From Mesobacillus jeotgali (GTDB taxonomy: Bacteria > Bacillota > Bacilli > Bacillales > Cytobacillaceae): a stretch of 64,000 nt of DNA. This document shows positions 55,103 through 64,000 of the stretch, piece by piece. The notes below the pieces were generated by a model. It ran no database searches. It was given only the letters and a program-made list of their open reading frames with translations, and was not told the DNA's origin. Numbering within the stretch: position 1 is the first letter of the stretch; each line of letters starts with the position of its first letter. The stretch lies in NCBI RefSeq assembly GCF_031759225.1, contig NZ_CP134494.1, positions 1,486,501 through 1,550,500 of the forward strand, written 5' to 3'. The translations under genes were made by a program, and so were the position numbers.

Positions 55103-56056
55103 TTTCACCGTTGCCGGGGAAAGTTCAACTGGTTTAGGGTTTTGGACTCTTGCTGCATTCTTCTTGCTCCTGGAAACAAGTAGGATAAAGTAGCTGAATA
55201 CACCAAAGAGAACAGATATGAAGAATGCATGTCCCAGGGCAATGTACAGATTTAGCCTTGTATAGATAATCAAAGCACCTGCTATGACCTGGAGTGAGAC
55301 GAGAATCATGGATATGATCCAACCCCAATATAGTACCTTTTCATGCTTATAATGTTTGACAGCGATGTAGGTCACATATGCGATCCAGATAAAGATGAAT
55401 CCAGCCGCAGCTCTGTGTCCCATCTGTACCCACTCGTAAATATTTGTTGGGAGGAAGGATCCTCCATTTGTACAAAGTGGCCAATCCTTGCAGACAAGAC
55501 TGGCATTCATATGCCTGACCAGGGCTCCGGTATAAACGACGATATAGCTGTAAACAGCAAGGCCGATTATATGGAACCTCATCCTTTTATCAATCACCAG
55601 CTTTTCAGCCTGAAACTTTTGATCGACTTCAAAAATAAGCAAGGTCAATAAAAGTACAGAGGCAAAAGAAATGAGCGAAATACCGAAGTGCAGCGCCAGG
55701 ACAAAGTCAGATTGGCCCCAAACGACAGCAGCAGCTCCAATCAATGCCTGAAGAACAAGGAAGAAAAAAGATAAAACTGCCAGAAACTTCGTTTCGCGTA
55801 TATGCCCGATAGCCTTCCATGTCCAGATGGACAATATAAGCACCATAATGCCTACGCTGCCTGACACTAATCTGTGGGCAAGTTCTATTACCAATTCCGG
55901 AGTTATGTCAGTAGGAACGAATTCCCCGTTGCAAAGTGGCCAGGACTTCCCGCAACCCATTCCAGATTCAGTTTTGGTAACCAGAGCTCCCCCGAGCAAA
56001 ACAAATAGCATCCCAATCGTGGTTAAAACAGCCAGCCACTTGAGGGAACGATTCAT
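55100..56056 (-). CDS. ctaA: Haem A synthase CtaA
   Basis: The 318-residue membrane protein has eight TM helices and the conserved haem ligands ([33 protein letters not shown]). Cys pairs appear in GCGKSWPLC and VCKDWPLC. It oxidises haem O to haem A for the cta oxidase. The start ATG (MNRSLKW) matches B. subtilis MNKALK and follows AGGTG by 6 nt; ATGs two and thirteen codons earlier fit less well. It is divergent from ctaB. Confidence 0.96.
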   Translation of the reverse strand: MNRSLKWLAVLTTIGMLFVLLGGALVTKTESGMGCGKSWPLCNGEFVPTDITPELVIELAHRLVSGSVGIMVLILSIWTWKAIGHIRETKFLAVLSFFFLVLQALIGAAAVVWGQSDFVLALHFGISLISFASVLLLTLLIFEVDQKFQAEKLVIDKRMRFHIIGLAVYSYIVVYTGALVRHMNASLVCKDWPLCTNGGSFLPTNIYEWVQMGHRAAAGFIFIWIAYVTYIAVKHYKHEKVLYWGWIISMILVSLQVIAGALIIYTRLNLYIALGHAFFISVLFGVFSYFILLVSRSKKNAARVQNPKPVELSPATVK

Positions 56057-56672
56057 GATCATCACCTGCTTAGTTAAAGTTCGATAAGTTGTCAAATATT
56101 AAACTTGACATGTATAATAGAAGAAGCTTGTAGAAAATAAAAAATTCTACCCCTATAATAACGAATTTTGACGAAAAAGGATAGAAAACAATACTTAAGA
56201 TACTACACAATAATAGGTAATAATTCAATACTTACTATAATAGATGGACAACAACCGGTTTTCTAGGTAAAATGCACATGGCAGCAACAAGTAATGATCG
56301 ATATTGGAATTACATACCAGTGATTTTACATACATGAAAATATTATCCAAGAATACGTAAAATGGAAAAATTGAAGGTCTTCAAACATTCTTCTAAGAAC
56401 AAGCCGAAATTCCTTGCAATAAAAATAAACTTTATGGATAATGGCGGTAAGACACAAATTAGTCAAATTTTGTTCAAAAAAAATTCACAAAAAAGTTGTG
56501 AAGTGTGATTTAATATACAACGTAGGCTTTATTTTTCTACACAAACATTTAACAGCCTTAACACGTTGAGAATAGTGAAAACTACGCGGAATATAAATTA
56601 CAAATACTCTTCTTTTTTTTGTAAAAATTTCGTCTTGGAATTTTGAAAGAAAAGGGATGAAGGAGGATATGG
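56057..56672. other. Gene-free ctaA-ctaB control region
   Basis: About 615 AT-rich bases without a supported gene. It must hold the divergent promoters of ctaA and ctaBCDEF. I see a perfect inverted repeat at 56484-56502 with a TAATAT box just after it, and no clear -35. In B. subtilis this interval is under ResD control. Confidence 0.5.
56484..56502. promoter_or_regulatory. Inverted repeat upstream of ctaB
   Basis: TTCACAA and TTGTGAA flank AAAAG. A TAATAT -10-like box (56511-56516) follows by 8 nt. The arms resemble ResD half-sites (TTTGTGAAT) and are the reverse order of a Rex box. Binding protein unproven. Confidence 0.5.
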
Positions 56673-57599
56673 ATGTCTAATTCAAAAGCTTTATCAGAAG
56701 CTGTATTAGAAAACGGACAGCCTGCAGTCGTGGAGAAAACGATGATGAAAGACTTTCTTGCACTCATTAAAGTAGGAATTGTTAATTCCAATGCCATGAC
56801 CACGTTTACTGGATTATGGCTCGCGCTTCATTTTAGCGGAGCACGCTTCCTGGATAATATTGATTTGATTCTTGCTACATTGATTGGTTCCTCGTTGATC
56901 GTTGCTGGTTCATGCAGCCTCAATAATTATATTGACCGGGATATCGACCATTTAATGGAGCGGACGAAAGACAGGCCGACTGTCACAGGAAGGGTCCAGC
57001 CAGGAAAGGTAGCCTTGATGAGCTTTCTTTTAATAGGGATTGGGACCGCGTTTTTGCTTACTACTACCGTTACGGCTGCTGTAATTGGCCTGTTCGGGGT
57101 TTTTAGTTATGTTGTTCTGTATACATTGTGGTCAAAGAGGCAATATGTGTCTAACACAATTGTCGGCAGTATATCTGGAGCGGTACCTCCGCTCATCGGC
57201 TGGGCTGCAGTGGATGCGAATCTTGATATAATGGCATGGATGCTTTTTGCCATTGTTTTTGTTTGGCAGCCGCCTCATTTCTATGCTCTGGCAATGAGAA
57301 GGGTAGAGGAATACCGTGCTGCTGGCATACCGATGCTGCCTGTTGTGAAGGGTTTTAAAGCAACGAAAAAGTCGATCTATATGTGGGTTGCTGCATTATT
57401 CCCGCTTCCTTTCTTCCTGCAGGAGCTTGGCATCTCATTCATGGTTCTGGCAACAATCCTGAATATTGGATGGCTTGTTTTGGGAATCTACCTTGAAAAG
57501 CTTAAAGATGATATGAAATGGGCAAAACTGATGTTTGTATATTCTTTACAATACTTAACTGTCATGTTTGTCGCTATGGTAATTGTCACACTTATTTAA
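56673..57599 (+). CDS. ctaB: Protohaem IX farnesyltransferase (haem O synthase)
   Basis: The 308-residue UbiA-family prenyltransferase has [19 protein letters not shown] (first Asp-rich motif) and the YxxxKRxxxxNxxVG-like region [14 protein letters not shown], with nine TM helices. It adds the farnesyl group to haem B. The ATG follows AAGGAGG. First gene of the oxidase group; ctaC follows after 102 nt. Confidence 0.96.
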   Translation: MSNSKALSEAVLENGQPAVVEKTMMKDFLALIKVGIVNSNAMTTFTGLWLALHFSGARFLDNIDLILATLIGSSLIVAGSCSLNNYIDRDIDHLMERTKDRPTVTGRVQPGKVALMSFLLIGIGTAFLLTTTVTAAVIGLFGVFSYVVLYTLWSKRQYVSNTIVGSISGAVPPLIGWAAVDANLDIMAWMLFAIVFVWQPPHFYALAMRRVEEYRAAGIPMLPVVKGFKATKKSIYMWVAALFPLPFFLQELGISFMVLATILNIGWLVLGIYLEKLKDDMKWAKLMFVYSLQYLTVMFVAMVIVTLI

Positions 57600-57701
57600 C
57601 CTTTGTTAGGAGATTCACTCTTTGATGAGAGAGGATTTTTCCATATATTTTTTACAACAAAATTTATAAGATTTTTTACGAAAGAGGGGTTTAATTAAGC
57701 T

Positions 57702-58775
57702 ATGAAGATGCTTGCTAAATGGCGTCTGCTGTCATTGTTCACATTGATGGCATTAGTCTTGTCCGGCTGTGGTGAGCCTTACCTGTCTACATTAAGACCT
57801 GCAGGTGAAGTTGCTCAATCCCAGTATGAACTTATGTTGTTGAGCACGGCGATTATGGTGGGAGTAATTGCTGTCGTCACAATCATTTTTATTTATGTCA
57901 TTATGAAGTTCCGCAGGAAAAATGACAACGAAATTCCGAAGCAGGTCGAGGGAAGCCACAAGCTTGAGATCCTTTGGACTGTTATTCCGATCTTATTGCT
58001 TCTAATTCTTGCTGTTCCTACAGTTGCTGCAACATTCAAGCTTGCAGATGTTTCTCCTATGGAAAAGAAAAATGCTGAAGGAAAAACTGATGCGCTTGTT
58101 GTTAACGTACGCGCAAATCTTTACTGGTGGGAATTCGAGTATCCAAATGAAGAGATCATCACAAGCCAGGACCTAGTAGTCCCAACTGATGAAAAGGTTT
58201 ACTTTAACCTTAAGGCTTCTGATGTAAAACACTCTTTCTGGATTCCTTCTGTTGGAGGAAAGATGGATACAAACACTGATAACGTAAACAAATTCTGGCT
58301 AGAATTTGATAGTAAAGGAGCCGATGAAGCCGGCGGACTTTTCTACGGAAAATGTGCTGAGCTTTGCGGACCTTCTCACGCATTGATGGATTTCAAAGTA
58401 AAGGCATTGCCAAGAGCTGAATTCGATCAATGGGTAGCAGGCATGCAAGGAGTGAAAGAACCTGTTAAGGCAGAAACTGCAACTGCTCAGCAGGGGCAGG
58501 AAATCTTCAACAACAGCTGTATTGGATGTCACGCCGTAACTCCGGCAAACACGGCTCCAGAAGCAGCTCGTGTTGGTCCTAACTTGACAAACTTCGGCGA
58601 TCGTTCACGCGTTGCTGGTGTCTTGGATATGTCAGAAGAAAATATAAAGAAATGGCTGGAAGACCCAGAAGCATACAAGCCAGCGAATAAGATGACTGGC
58701 AAGTATCCTGAGCTTTCTACTGAAGAACTTGATGCATTAACAGAATATCTGATGGGCTTAAAAGTCCAGAAATAA
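57702..58775 (+). CDS. ctaC: Cytochrome c oxidase subunit II with fused cytochrome c domain
   Basis: Lipobox LSGCGEP near residue 23, two TM helices (about 40-65 and 85-108), a cupredoxin domain with the CuA ligands in GKCAELCGPSHALM and a C-terminal cytochrome c domain with haem motif CIGCH and axial Met region. The fusion marks a caa3-type oxidase. At 357 residues it is full length. SD GAGGGG is 14 nt from the ATG, rather far. Confidence 0.97.
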   Translation: MKMLAKWRLLSLFTLMALVLSGCGEPYLSTLRPAGEVAQSQYELMLLSTAIMVGVIAVVTIIFIYVIMKFRRKNDNEIPKQVEGSHKLEILWTVIPILLLLILAVPTVAATFKLADVSPMEKKNAEGKTDALVVNVRANLYWWEFEYPNEEIITSQDLVVPTDEKVYFNLKASDVKHSFWIPSVGGKMDTNTDNVNKFWLEFDSKGADEAGGLFYGKCAELCGPSHALMDFKVKALPRAEFDQWVAGMQGVKEPVKAETATAQQGQEIFNNSCIGCHAVTPANTAPEAARVGPNLTNFGDRSRVAGVLDMSEENIKKWLEDPEAYKPANKMTGKYPELSTEELDALTEYLMGLKVQK

Positions 58776-58806
58776 CAGGGGATTTGTTTGAAAGGGAGGT
58801 AAAACT

Positions 58807-60678
58807 GTGAGTACCTATGCTCAGAAAAAGGGATTCGGCGCAACGTTATGGGATTACCTGACAACGGTTGACCATAAAAAAATCGCAATCCTTTATCTAA
58901 TTGCTGGCGGATTCTTCTTCATCCTAGGCGGACTTGAAGCTTTGTTCATCCGTATTCAGCTAGCTGTACCTAATAATGATTTTGTAAGCGCAGGTTTCTA
59001 TAATGAAATCCTGACGATGCATGGAACAACCATGATATTCCTTGCAGCGATGCCGCTTGTATTTGCATTCATGAATGCTGTTATGCCACTCCAGATTGGA
59101 GCGCGTGACGTAGCGTTCCCATTCTTGAACTCTTTAGGATTTTGGTTATTTTTCTTTGGTGGAGTATTCCTGAACCTTTCCTGGTTCCTTGGTGGAGCTC
59201 CAGATGCTGGTTGGACTTCATACGCATCACTTGCAATTGCGTCTGAAACACATGGTATCGACTTTTATGCACTTGGTTTGCAGATATCCGGTGCGGGTAC
59301 ACTAATCGGGGGGATTAACTTCCTCGTAACGATCATTAATATGCGTGCCCCGGGAATGACTTATATGAGGATGCCGATGTTCACTTGGGCAACATTCGTA
59401 ACATCTGCTCTAATCCTGTTCGCATTCCCGCCGCTGACTGTTGGCCTTTTCTTAATGATTTTTGATCGTATGTTTGGTTCTAACTTCTTTGATGTAGCAA
59501 ATGGCGGTAACACAATCATCTGGGAACACCTTTTCTGGATCTTTGGTCACCCGGAAGTTTACATCTTGATCTTGCCGGCATTCGGTATTTTCTCAGAAAT
59601 ATTTGCGATTTTCTCTAGAAAACGTCTTTTCGGTTACTCATCCATGGTATTTGCAACCGTATTAATCGGTTTCCTTGGATTCATGGTATGGGCTCACCAT
59701 ATGTTCACAACTGGTCTTGGACCGATCGCAAACGCGATTTTTGCAGTAGCGACTATGGCAATTGCGGTTCCAACAGGTATCAAGATCTTTAACTGGATGT
59801 TCACGATGTGGGGAGGAAGCATTAAATTTACGACTCCGATGCTTTGGGCAGTAGCCTTTATTCCTTCATTCGTTGCCGGTGGTGTAACAGGTGTCATGCT
59901 TGCATCCGCTGCAGCTGACTATCAGTATCACGATAGCTATTTCGTTGTCGCTCACTTCCACTACGTTATCGTTGGTGGTGTAGTATTCGCACTATTTGCA
60001 GGTGCACACCTGTACTGGCCAAAAATGTTCGGCACGATGCTGAGCGAAAAATTAGGCAAAGTTACTTTCTGGTTATTCCTAATCGGTTTCCACCTGACGT
60101 TCTTCATCCAACACTTCCTTGGATTGATGGGTATGCCACGTCGTATCTTCACTTTCCTTCCTGGACAGGGACTGGAAACTGGAAACTTGATCAGTTCAAT
60201 TGGTGCCATCTTCATGGCAGTTGCAACGATCGTTCTATTAATTAACGTCATCATGACACAAGTTAAAAACGAAAAAGTTGGAAATGATCCATGGGGCGAT
60301 GGCCGTACACTAGAGTGGGCGATTTCATCACCACCGCCATTCTACAACTTCAAGCAGCTTCCGCTTGTACGCGGACTTGATGCTTACTGGCTGGAGAAAA
60401 TGGAAGGCAAGGACGGCATGACGCCTGCAGAACCACTTGGCGATATCCATATGCCGAATAACTCTTTCATTCCTTTCGTTATCTCACTTGGCCTTTTCAT
60501 CGCAGCATTCGGTGCAATGTACCGTGCTGAAACAAGCTGGGGACTACTAGTTCTGATCCTTGGTATGGCAGTAACTCTAGGAGCGATGTTCGTACGCTCT
60601 ATCAAAGATGATCATGGATTCCATATTCATAAAGAAGACTTAATGGATGATGATAATGATAAGGGGGCAAAGGCATAA
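58807..60678 (+). CDS. ctaD: Cytochrome c oxidase subunit I
   Basis: The 623-residue haem-copper oxidase has WIFGHPEVYIL (CuB His and cross-linked Tyr), HHMFTTG and HDSYFVVAHFHYV with the haem a and a3 ligands. It has the extra C-terminal helices of Bacillus caa3 oxidases. The start is GTG, with GGGAGGT upstream. The stop overlaps the ctaE ATG by one base. Confidence 0.98.
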   Translation: MSTYAQKKGFGATLWDYLTTVDHKKIAILYLIAGGFFFILGGLEALFIRIQLAVPNNDFVSAGFYNEILTMHGTTMIFLAAMPLVFAFMNAVMPLQIGARDVAFPFLNSLGFWLFFFGGVFLNLSWFLGGAPDAGWTSYASLAIASETHGIDFYALGLQISGAGTLIGGINFLVTIINMRAPGMTYMRMPMFTWATFVTSALILFAFPPLTVGLFLMIFDRMFGSNFFDVANGGNTIIWEHLFWIFGHPEVYILILPAFGIFSEIFAIFSRKRLFGYSSMVFATVLIGFLGFMVWAHHMFTTGLGPIANAIFAVATMAIAVPTGIKIFNWMFTMWGGSIKFTTPMLWAVAFIPSFVAGGVTGVMLASAAADYQYHDSYFVVAHFHYVIVGGVVFALFAGAHLYWPKMFGTMLSEKLGKVTFWLFLIGFHLTFFIQHFLGLMGMPRRIFTFLPGQGLETGNLISSIGAIFMAVATIVLLINVIMTQVKNEKVGNDPWGDGRTLEWAISSPPPFYNFKQLPLVRGLDAYWLEKMEGKDGMTPAEPLGDIHMPNNSFIPFVISLGLFIAAFGAMYRAETSWGLLVLILGMAVTLGAMFVRSIKDDHGFHIHKEDLMDDDNDKGAKA

Positions 60679-61307
60679 TGCAAGCTGAAGAAAAATTCAC
60701 TTATGAAACATGGCCTGCGGAGCCTGAAAAAGCAACCCTCGAAGCAAAGAACAAGTTTTTGGGCTTCTGGTTCTTCCTTGGTGGAGAGACAGTATTGTTT
60801 GCGACTCTGTTCGCAACTTATCTTGCATTGAAGGATAAGGTCCCAAGTGCTGACCACGCGCTTGCCAAGGATATCTTTGAAATACCGCTAGCTTTTGCGG
60901 CGACAATGCTTCTTTTAACAAGTTCTTTGACAAGTGTATATGCTATGTACCATATGAAGAACTTCAATTTTAAAAAGATGCAGCTTTGGTTAGGATTGAC
61001 TGTAGCTCTTGGCGCGGCTTTCCTTGCGCTTGAGATTTACGAGTTCAATCACTATGTACACGAGTTTGGCCACACATTCACTAGCAGTGCATTTGGTTCA
61101 GCCTTCTACACACTAGTCGGCTTCCACGGTGGCCACGTTGCATTCGGTCTTGCTTGGATCATTACTTTGATGGTCCGTAACTCCAAGCGTGGATTGAATC
61201 TGTACAACGCTCCTAAGTTCTATGTTGCCAGCCTTTACTGGCACTTCATCGACGTTGTATGGGTATTCATCTTCACGGTTGTATATCTAATGGGAATGGT
61301 GGGATAA
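60678..61307 (+). CDS. ctaE: Cytochrome c oxidase subunit III
   Basis: The 209-residue membrane protein has five TM helices, FWFFLGGETVLFATLF, FHGGHVAFGLAW and YWHFIDVVWVFIF, the COX3 family signatures. It starts at the TAATG junction with ctaD; the GGGGGCAAAGG SD is inside ctaD. ctaF follows after 4 nt. Confidence 0.97.
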   Translation: MQAEEKFTYETWPAEPEKATLEAKNKFLGFWFFLGGETVLFATLFATYLALKDKVPSADHALAKDIFEIPLAFAATMLLLTSSLTSVYAMYHMKNFNFKKMQLWLGLTVALGAAFLALEIYEFNHYVHEFGHTFTSSAFGSAFYTLVGFHGGHVAFGLAWIITLMVRNSKRGLNLYNAPKFYVASLYWHFIDVVWVFIFTVVYLMGMVG

Positions 61308-61311
61308 ACTG

Positions 61312-61647
61312 ATGGCTAATCAACAACCAAGTTCAGGGAACCCAAGAGTAGACGTCGAATATCGTCGCAAGAAGAGCGCCGAAGAGATGAGATACCAAAT
61401 CGTTTCCTTTGCATTGATGATTTTCTTGACACTTGTTGCCTTTGTTGCAGTTGGATATGAAGGATTCTCAGGCTGGTTCACAGTACCGTTCATCCTTCTG
61501 CTCGCTGTGATCCAGGTAATATTCCAGCTCTACTATTTCATGCACATGAGCCATAAGGGACACGAAGCACCTGCTTTGTTCCTGTATTCTGGCGTTGTTG
61601 TAGGAGCAGTAACAGTTCTTGCTTTCACAACAATTATCTGGTGGTAA
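61312..61647 (+). CDS. ctaF: Cytochrome c oxidase subunit IV
   Basis: The 111-residue protein has a hydrophilic N-terminus (GNPRVDVEYRRKKSAEEMRY) and three TM helices, with QVIFQLYYFMHMSHKGHE in the loop, as in CtaF/CyoD-type subunit IV. It is the last gene of ctaCDEF and is followed by a terminator. Confidence 0.95.
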   Translation: MANQQPSSGNPRVDVEYRRKKSAEEMRYQIVSFALMIFLTLVAFVAVGYEGFSGWFTVPFILLLAVIQVIFQLYYFMHMSHKGHEAPALFLYSGVVVGAVTVLAFTTIIWW

Positions 61648-61660
61648 TATGACTTAATGA

Positions 61661-61686
61661 AAAAATCGGCTTCTAGCCGATTTTTT
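61661..61686 (+). terminator. Terminator of ctaBCDEF
   Basis: The stem AAAAATCGGCT / AGCCGATTTTT with a TCT loop. Confidence 0.92.
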
Positions 61687-61730
61687 CTATGTAAAACAGT
61701 ATACTAGCATTTAATGGAAGAGCCGTTTTA

Positions 61731-61759
61731 TTGAAGTGCCTTACCTTAGGAAGTATAAT
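61731..61759 (+). promoter_or_regulatory. Sigma-A promoter of ctaG
   Basis: TTGAAG (61731-61736), a 17-nt spacer and TATAAT (61754-61759) lie 39 nt before the ctaG ATG, so ctaG is transcribed separately from ctaF. Confidence 0.8.
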
Positions 61760-61797
61760 GAAAGTAAAGTTCTTAAACAGGACGAGGTGAAAAAACG

Positions 61798-62709
61798 ATG
61801 CTTACTCTAGATATATTCGGGTTCAGAGCCTTATGGAGTCCGATATATTTTCTTGTGATGGCAGTTCTATTAGTTGCTTATTATCTTGTTGTCTTCAAGT
61901 ACTATGATCGTTTTAAGGAAGGTGTGCCTGCAACACGAAAACAGGCTATGTACTTTACCTCTGCAATCATTGTGCTGTATATCATTAAAGGTTCTCCTGT
62001 CGATTTGATGGCTCATATCACTTTTTATATGCACATGATCCAAATGGCAGTCCTATACCTTGTTGTTCCGCCTCTTTTGATTTTTGGCTTGCCAGACTGG
62101 CTTTGGAGGTCATTCCTATCGCTTCCGGTAATTGACCCGCTGTTCCGCTTTTTCACAAAGCCGCTGATTGCCTTGATCATGTTCAATGGTATTTTCTCTA
62201 TTTATCACATCCCGCTGATTTTTGACTTTGTAAAAACGGATATGTGGCTTCATGCTACCTATACATCGGTGTTATTTGTACTTGCGATGTTCATGTGGTG
62301 GCCGCTCGTCAATAAATTGGAAGAGTATCAGACTTTATCAGGCGTTAAGAAAATGGGATACATCTTTGCTGACGGTGTACTAATCACACCAGCTTGCGCT
62401 TTGATCATCTTTGCCGATACACCTATGTACGCAACTTTCTCCGATCCGAATGCATGGGGTGAAGCTTTGAAATTATGTGTACCCCCTACAATGCTATCGA
62501 GCTTGGAACTCAGCGGTCCGGAAACCTTCAGTTCTATATCGCTGCTGCATGACCAGCAGCTTGGCGGAGTAATCATGAAGGTTATTCAGGAAATCGTATA
62601 TGGTATTTTCCTGGGATATGCGTTCTTCCAATGGTTCCGTAATGAAGAAGATCGCCAGGCTGAACAGGACGCAATCAATCTTGCCAGCGCGCCTCAGCCG
62701 GTCAAATAA
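61798..62709 (+). CDS. ctaG: Cytochrome c oxidase assembly factor CtaG
   Basis: The 303-residue membrane protein has seven TM helices and conserved His in HITFYMHMIQM and LHATYTSVLF, the Caa3-type CtaG family. B. subtilis CtaG is required for active caa3 oxidase, possibly for copper insertion. GACGAGG precedes the ATG. Confidence 0.96.
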   Translation: MLTLDIFGFRALWSPIYFLVMAVLLVAYYLVVFKYYDRFKEGVPATRKQAMYFTSAIIVLYIIKGSPVDLMAHITFYMHMIQMAVLYLVVPPLLIFGLPDWLWRSFLSLPVIDPLFRFFTKPLIALIMFNGIFSIYHIPLIFDFVKTDMWLHATYTSVLFVLAMFMWWPLVNKLEEYQTLSGVKKMGYIFADGVLITPACALIIFADTPMYATFSDPNAWGEALKLCVPPTMLSSLELSGPETFSSISLLHDQQLGGVIMKVIQEIVYGIFLGYAFFQWFRNEEDRQAEQDAINLASAPQPVK

Positions 62710-62718
62710 TCTGAGTTT

Positions 62719-62750
62719 TAAAAGCTTCCCACTGGGGAGCTTTTATTTTT
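62719..62750 (+). terminator. Terminator of ctaG
   Basis: The stem AAAAGCTTCCC / GGGGAGCTTTT contains one wobble pair and is followed by ATTTTTATT. Confidence 0.85.
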
Positions 62751-62859
62751 ATTCACTGCGAGAAAATTTATCAGTAATATGCAATCAAATATTGAAAAAA
62801 AGAGACAAGTCACCTACAATTAACCTTATGGAGAAATAATGATTGAGAGGTAAACATAC

Positions 62860-63324
62860 ATGTCTAACTTACCGATCCTGCCAACTATCAGCACGACATT
62901 TATTGTTTTAAGTGCGATTACCGTGGCAATTGGCTGGGCCCAAATAAAACAAAGAAAGATTGATCAGCATCGCAAGACCATGACGCTTGCTGGGATATTC
63001 GCAATCATATTCTTTGTCATTTATGCATCAAGGACAATCTTCATCGGAAACACTTCCTTTGGAGGACCGGATGATATCAAGATTTATTACACACTGTTCT
63101 TGATTTTCCATATTACACTTGCGACTATTGGAGCGGTCCTTGGAATCATTTCACTTTACACGGGATATAAAAACAGGCTGGAGCGTCATCGAAAACTTGG
63201 ACCAGTGACCAGTGTTACCTGGTTTTTCACCGGAATTACGGGTGTAGCTGTTTATCTGTTGCTTTATGTGTTTTATAAAGGCGGAGAAACGACTTCAGTC
63301 ATCAAGGCCATACTTGGGACATAA
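62860..63324 (+). CDS. DUF420 membrane protein (YozB/CtaM-like)
   Basis: The 154-residue protein has four TM helices and conserved His residues in KIDQHRKTM and LIFHITLATIG, and near the end RLERHRKLG. It fits DUF420. In Staphylococcus aureus the DUF420 protein CtaM is needed for haem-copper oxidase maturation, which fits the place next to ctaG. GAGAGG is upstream of the ATG. Confidence 0.87.
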   Translation: MSNLPILPTISTTFIVLSAITVAIGWAQIKQRKIDQHRKTMTLAGIFAIIFFVIYASRTIFIGNTSFGGPDDIKIYYTLFLIFHITLATIGAVLGIISLYTGYKNRLERHRKLGPVTSVTWFFTGITGVAVYLLLYVFYKGGETTSVIKAILGT

Positions 63325-63332
63325 CAGGCTTT

Positions 63333-63370
63333 AAAAACATTGCTGATAGCAATGTTTTTTTTATTTTTTT
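63333..63370 (+). terminator. Terminator of the DUF420 gene
   Basis: The stem AAAAACATTGCT / AGCAATGTTTTT with a GAT loop is followed by a long T-rich run. Confidence 0.9.
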
Positions 63371-63431
63371 TAGAAGGTTTTCCACTTGCAGCAGGCGAAT
63401 CTATTAGGGTGATTAAAAGGGGGCGATTCAC

Positions 63432-64000
63432 CTGGAAATTAAAGTTTTATCCGAAAAACATTATATGGAGTCAATGAAATTATCAATGTATGCTTTTCAG
63501 TATAAGGTACCGGAAAATGATATTCCAAAACGGTTGGAAACGCTAAAGAAACATCACTTGCTTGGAATCTTTGAGGGAGAAGAGCTGGCGTCCAAATTGC
63601 ATGTTCTTTCTTTGAAGGTGAGGCTCGGCCAGATTGAATGGAAAATGGGCGGAATTGCTGGAGTAGCCACCTATCCTGAGCACAGGCGTAAAGGGCATGT
63701 GAACGCTCTGATGAAAAGGGCATTGAAAGATATGGACCAAGACGGAAACGTTGTTTCATTCCTTCATCCATTCCAGATTGACTTCTATAGAAGATTTGGC
63801 TGGGAGATTATCTCAGACAATAGAAAGGTCATAATTGAGAAGTTGGACCTTAAGCCGGTAGATGCTCAAATGGGCATTATTAAGCGTCATACAGAGGAAA
63901 GACACTCAACTGATATTGAGAAGGTGTATGAACGCTATGCAGAAATGCATAGCGCGATGCTTATAAGGGATACGGAATGGTGGAGTAAGAGCATATATGG
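63432..64000 (+). CDS. Eis-like GNAT N-acetyltransferase, 3' part cut off; probable CTG start
   Basis: About 189 codons are visible. Residues 4-130 form a GNAT domain with the acetyl-CoA motif AGVATYPEHRRKGHVNALM, then FLHPFQIDFYRRFGWEIIS, a signature of the Eis-like subgroup with a C-terminal sterol-carrier-like domain. The SD AAAGGGGG lies 8 nt before a CTG (LEIKVLSEKHY), and an in-frame stop lies just upstream, so no ATG/GTG/TTG is available near the SD. The first in-frame ATG is 11 codons later and lacks an SD. The substrate is unknown. Confidence 0.8.
   Translation, partial: MEIKVLSEKHYMESMKLSMYAFQYKVPENDIPKRLETLKKHHLLGIFEGEELASKLHVLSLKVRLGQIEWKMGGIAGVATYPEHRRKGHVNALMKRALKDMDQDGNVVSFLHPFQIDFYRRFGWEIISDNRKVIIEKLDLKPVDAQMGIIKRHTEERHSTDIEKVYERYAEMHSAMLIRDTEWWSKSIY

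Noticed and set aside
56484..56502. Rex operator
   Set aside because: Rex sites read TTGTGAA-N6-TTCACAA; here the arms are in the opposite order with a 5-nt centre.

Overview
The window is a stretch of chromosome from a low-to-moderate GC Gram-positive spore former of the Bacillaceae. The evidence is gene content and order that closely follow the Bacillus subtilis ykwC to ctaG interval: ykwC, patA, cheV, ykyB, ykuD, ykuE, ykuI, ykuJ, cbpB (ykuL), ccpC, dapH, dapL, ykuV, yknU-yknV, rnjA-rpoY, ykrA, defB, ykyA, pdhABCD, speA with the SR1 RNA, yktA, yktB, yktC, ylaF, typA, ylaH, ylaI, ylaJ, ylaK, ylaL, ylaN, ftsW, ctaA and ctaBCDEFG. Strong AGGAGG-type ribosome binding sites, frequent TTG/GTG starts and sporulation-type small proteins fit this. 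The genus cannot be fixed from the sequence alone; Mesobacillus or a neighbouring genus is a guess. There is no rRNA, tRNA, prophage or CRISPR.

Layout. 1-17.7 kb: a partial GNAT gene, ykwC, an SD-sequestered Lys-rich small gene, patA, a DinB-like gene, cheV with a sigma-D promoter, wall enzyme ykuD, two cyclic-di-GMP proteins (a complete PAS-GGDEF-EAL enzyme and a degenerate YkuI), Tat-exported ykuE, a metallo-beta-lactamase/glutaredoxin pair, ykuJ, the cyclic-di-AMP receptor gene cbpB, an MFS pump and ccpC. 17.8-25.5 kb: dapH-dapL (with patA, three steps of the acetyl branch of lysine and diaminopimelate synthesis), ykuV, a 52-bp tandem repeat array, a heterodimeric ABC exporter and a DUF4349 lipoprotein. 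25.5-31.5 kb: rpoY-rnjA, an apparently uncatalogued 23-residue cationic peptide gene, ykrA, defB, a YjcZ-type peptide, ykyA and one intact IS200-type element.

32-42 kb: the pyruvate dehydrogenase operon behind a roughly 300-nt leader, small lipoproteins and an extracellular NodB-like deacetylase, the dual-function RNA SR1 with its peptide SR1P, speA, and a nitronate monooxygenase-like gene. 43-50 kb: yktA/yktB/yktC, ylaF, typA-ylaH, then a 10.5-copy, 53-bp palindromic tandem array, and ylaI. 50-64 kb: ylaL, ylaJ, PIN-PhoH ylaK, ylaN, ftsW, then the haem A and caa3 cytochrome oxidase cluster ctaA / ctaBCDEF / ctaG with a DUF420 gene, ending in a partial GNAT gene that seems to start at CTG.

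Most of the window is core metabolism and housekeeping: central carbon (pdh, ccpC, SR1), respiration (cta), lysine and wall synthesis, RNA turnover and second messengers. The parts that known genes do not explain are the two palindromic tandem arrays with a near-identical period, the 23-residue peptide gene, the SD-sequestering hairpin near 1.46 kb, and several regulatory sites (CcpC dyad, CcpN boxes, sigma-D promoter) that can be read directly.
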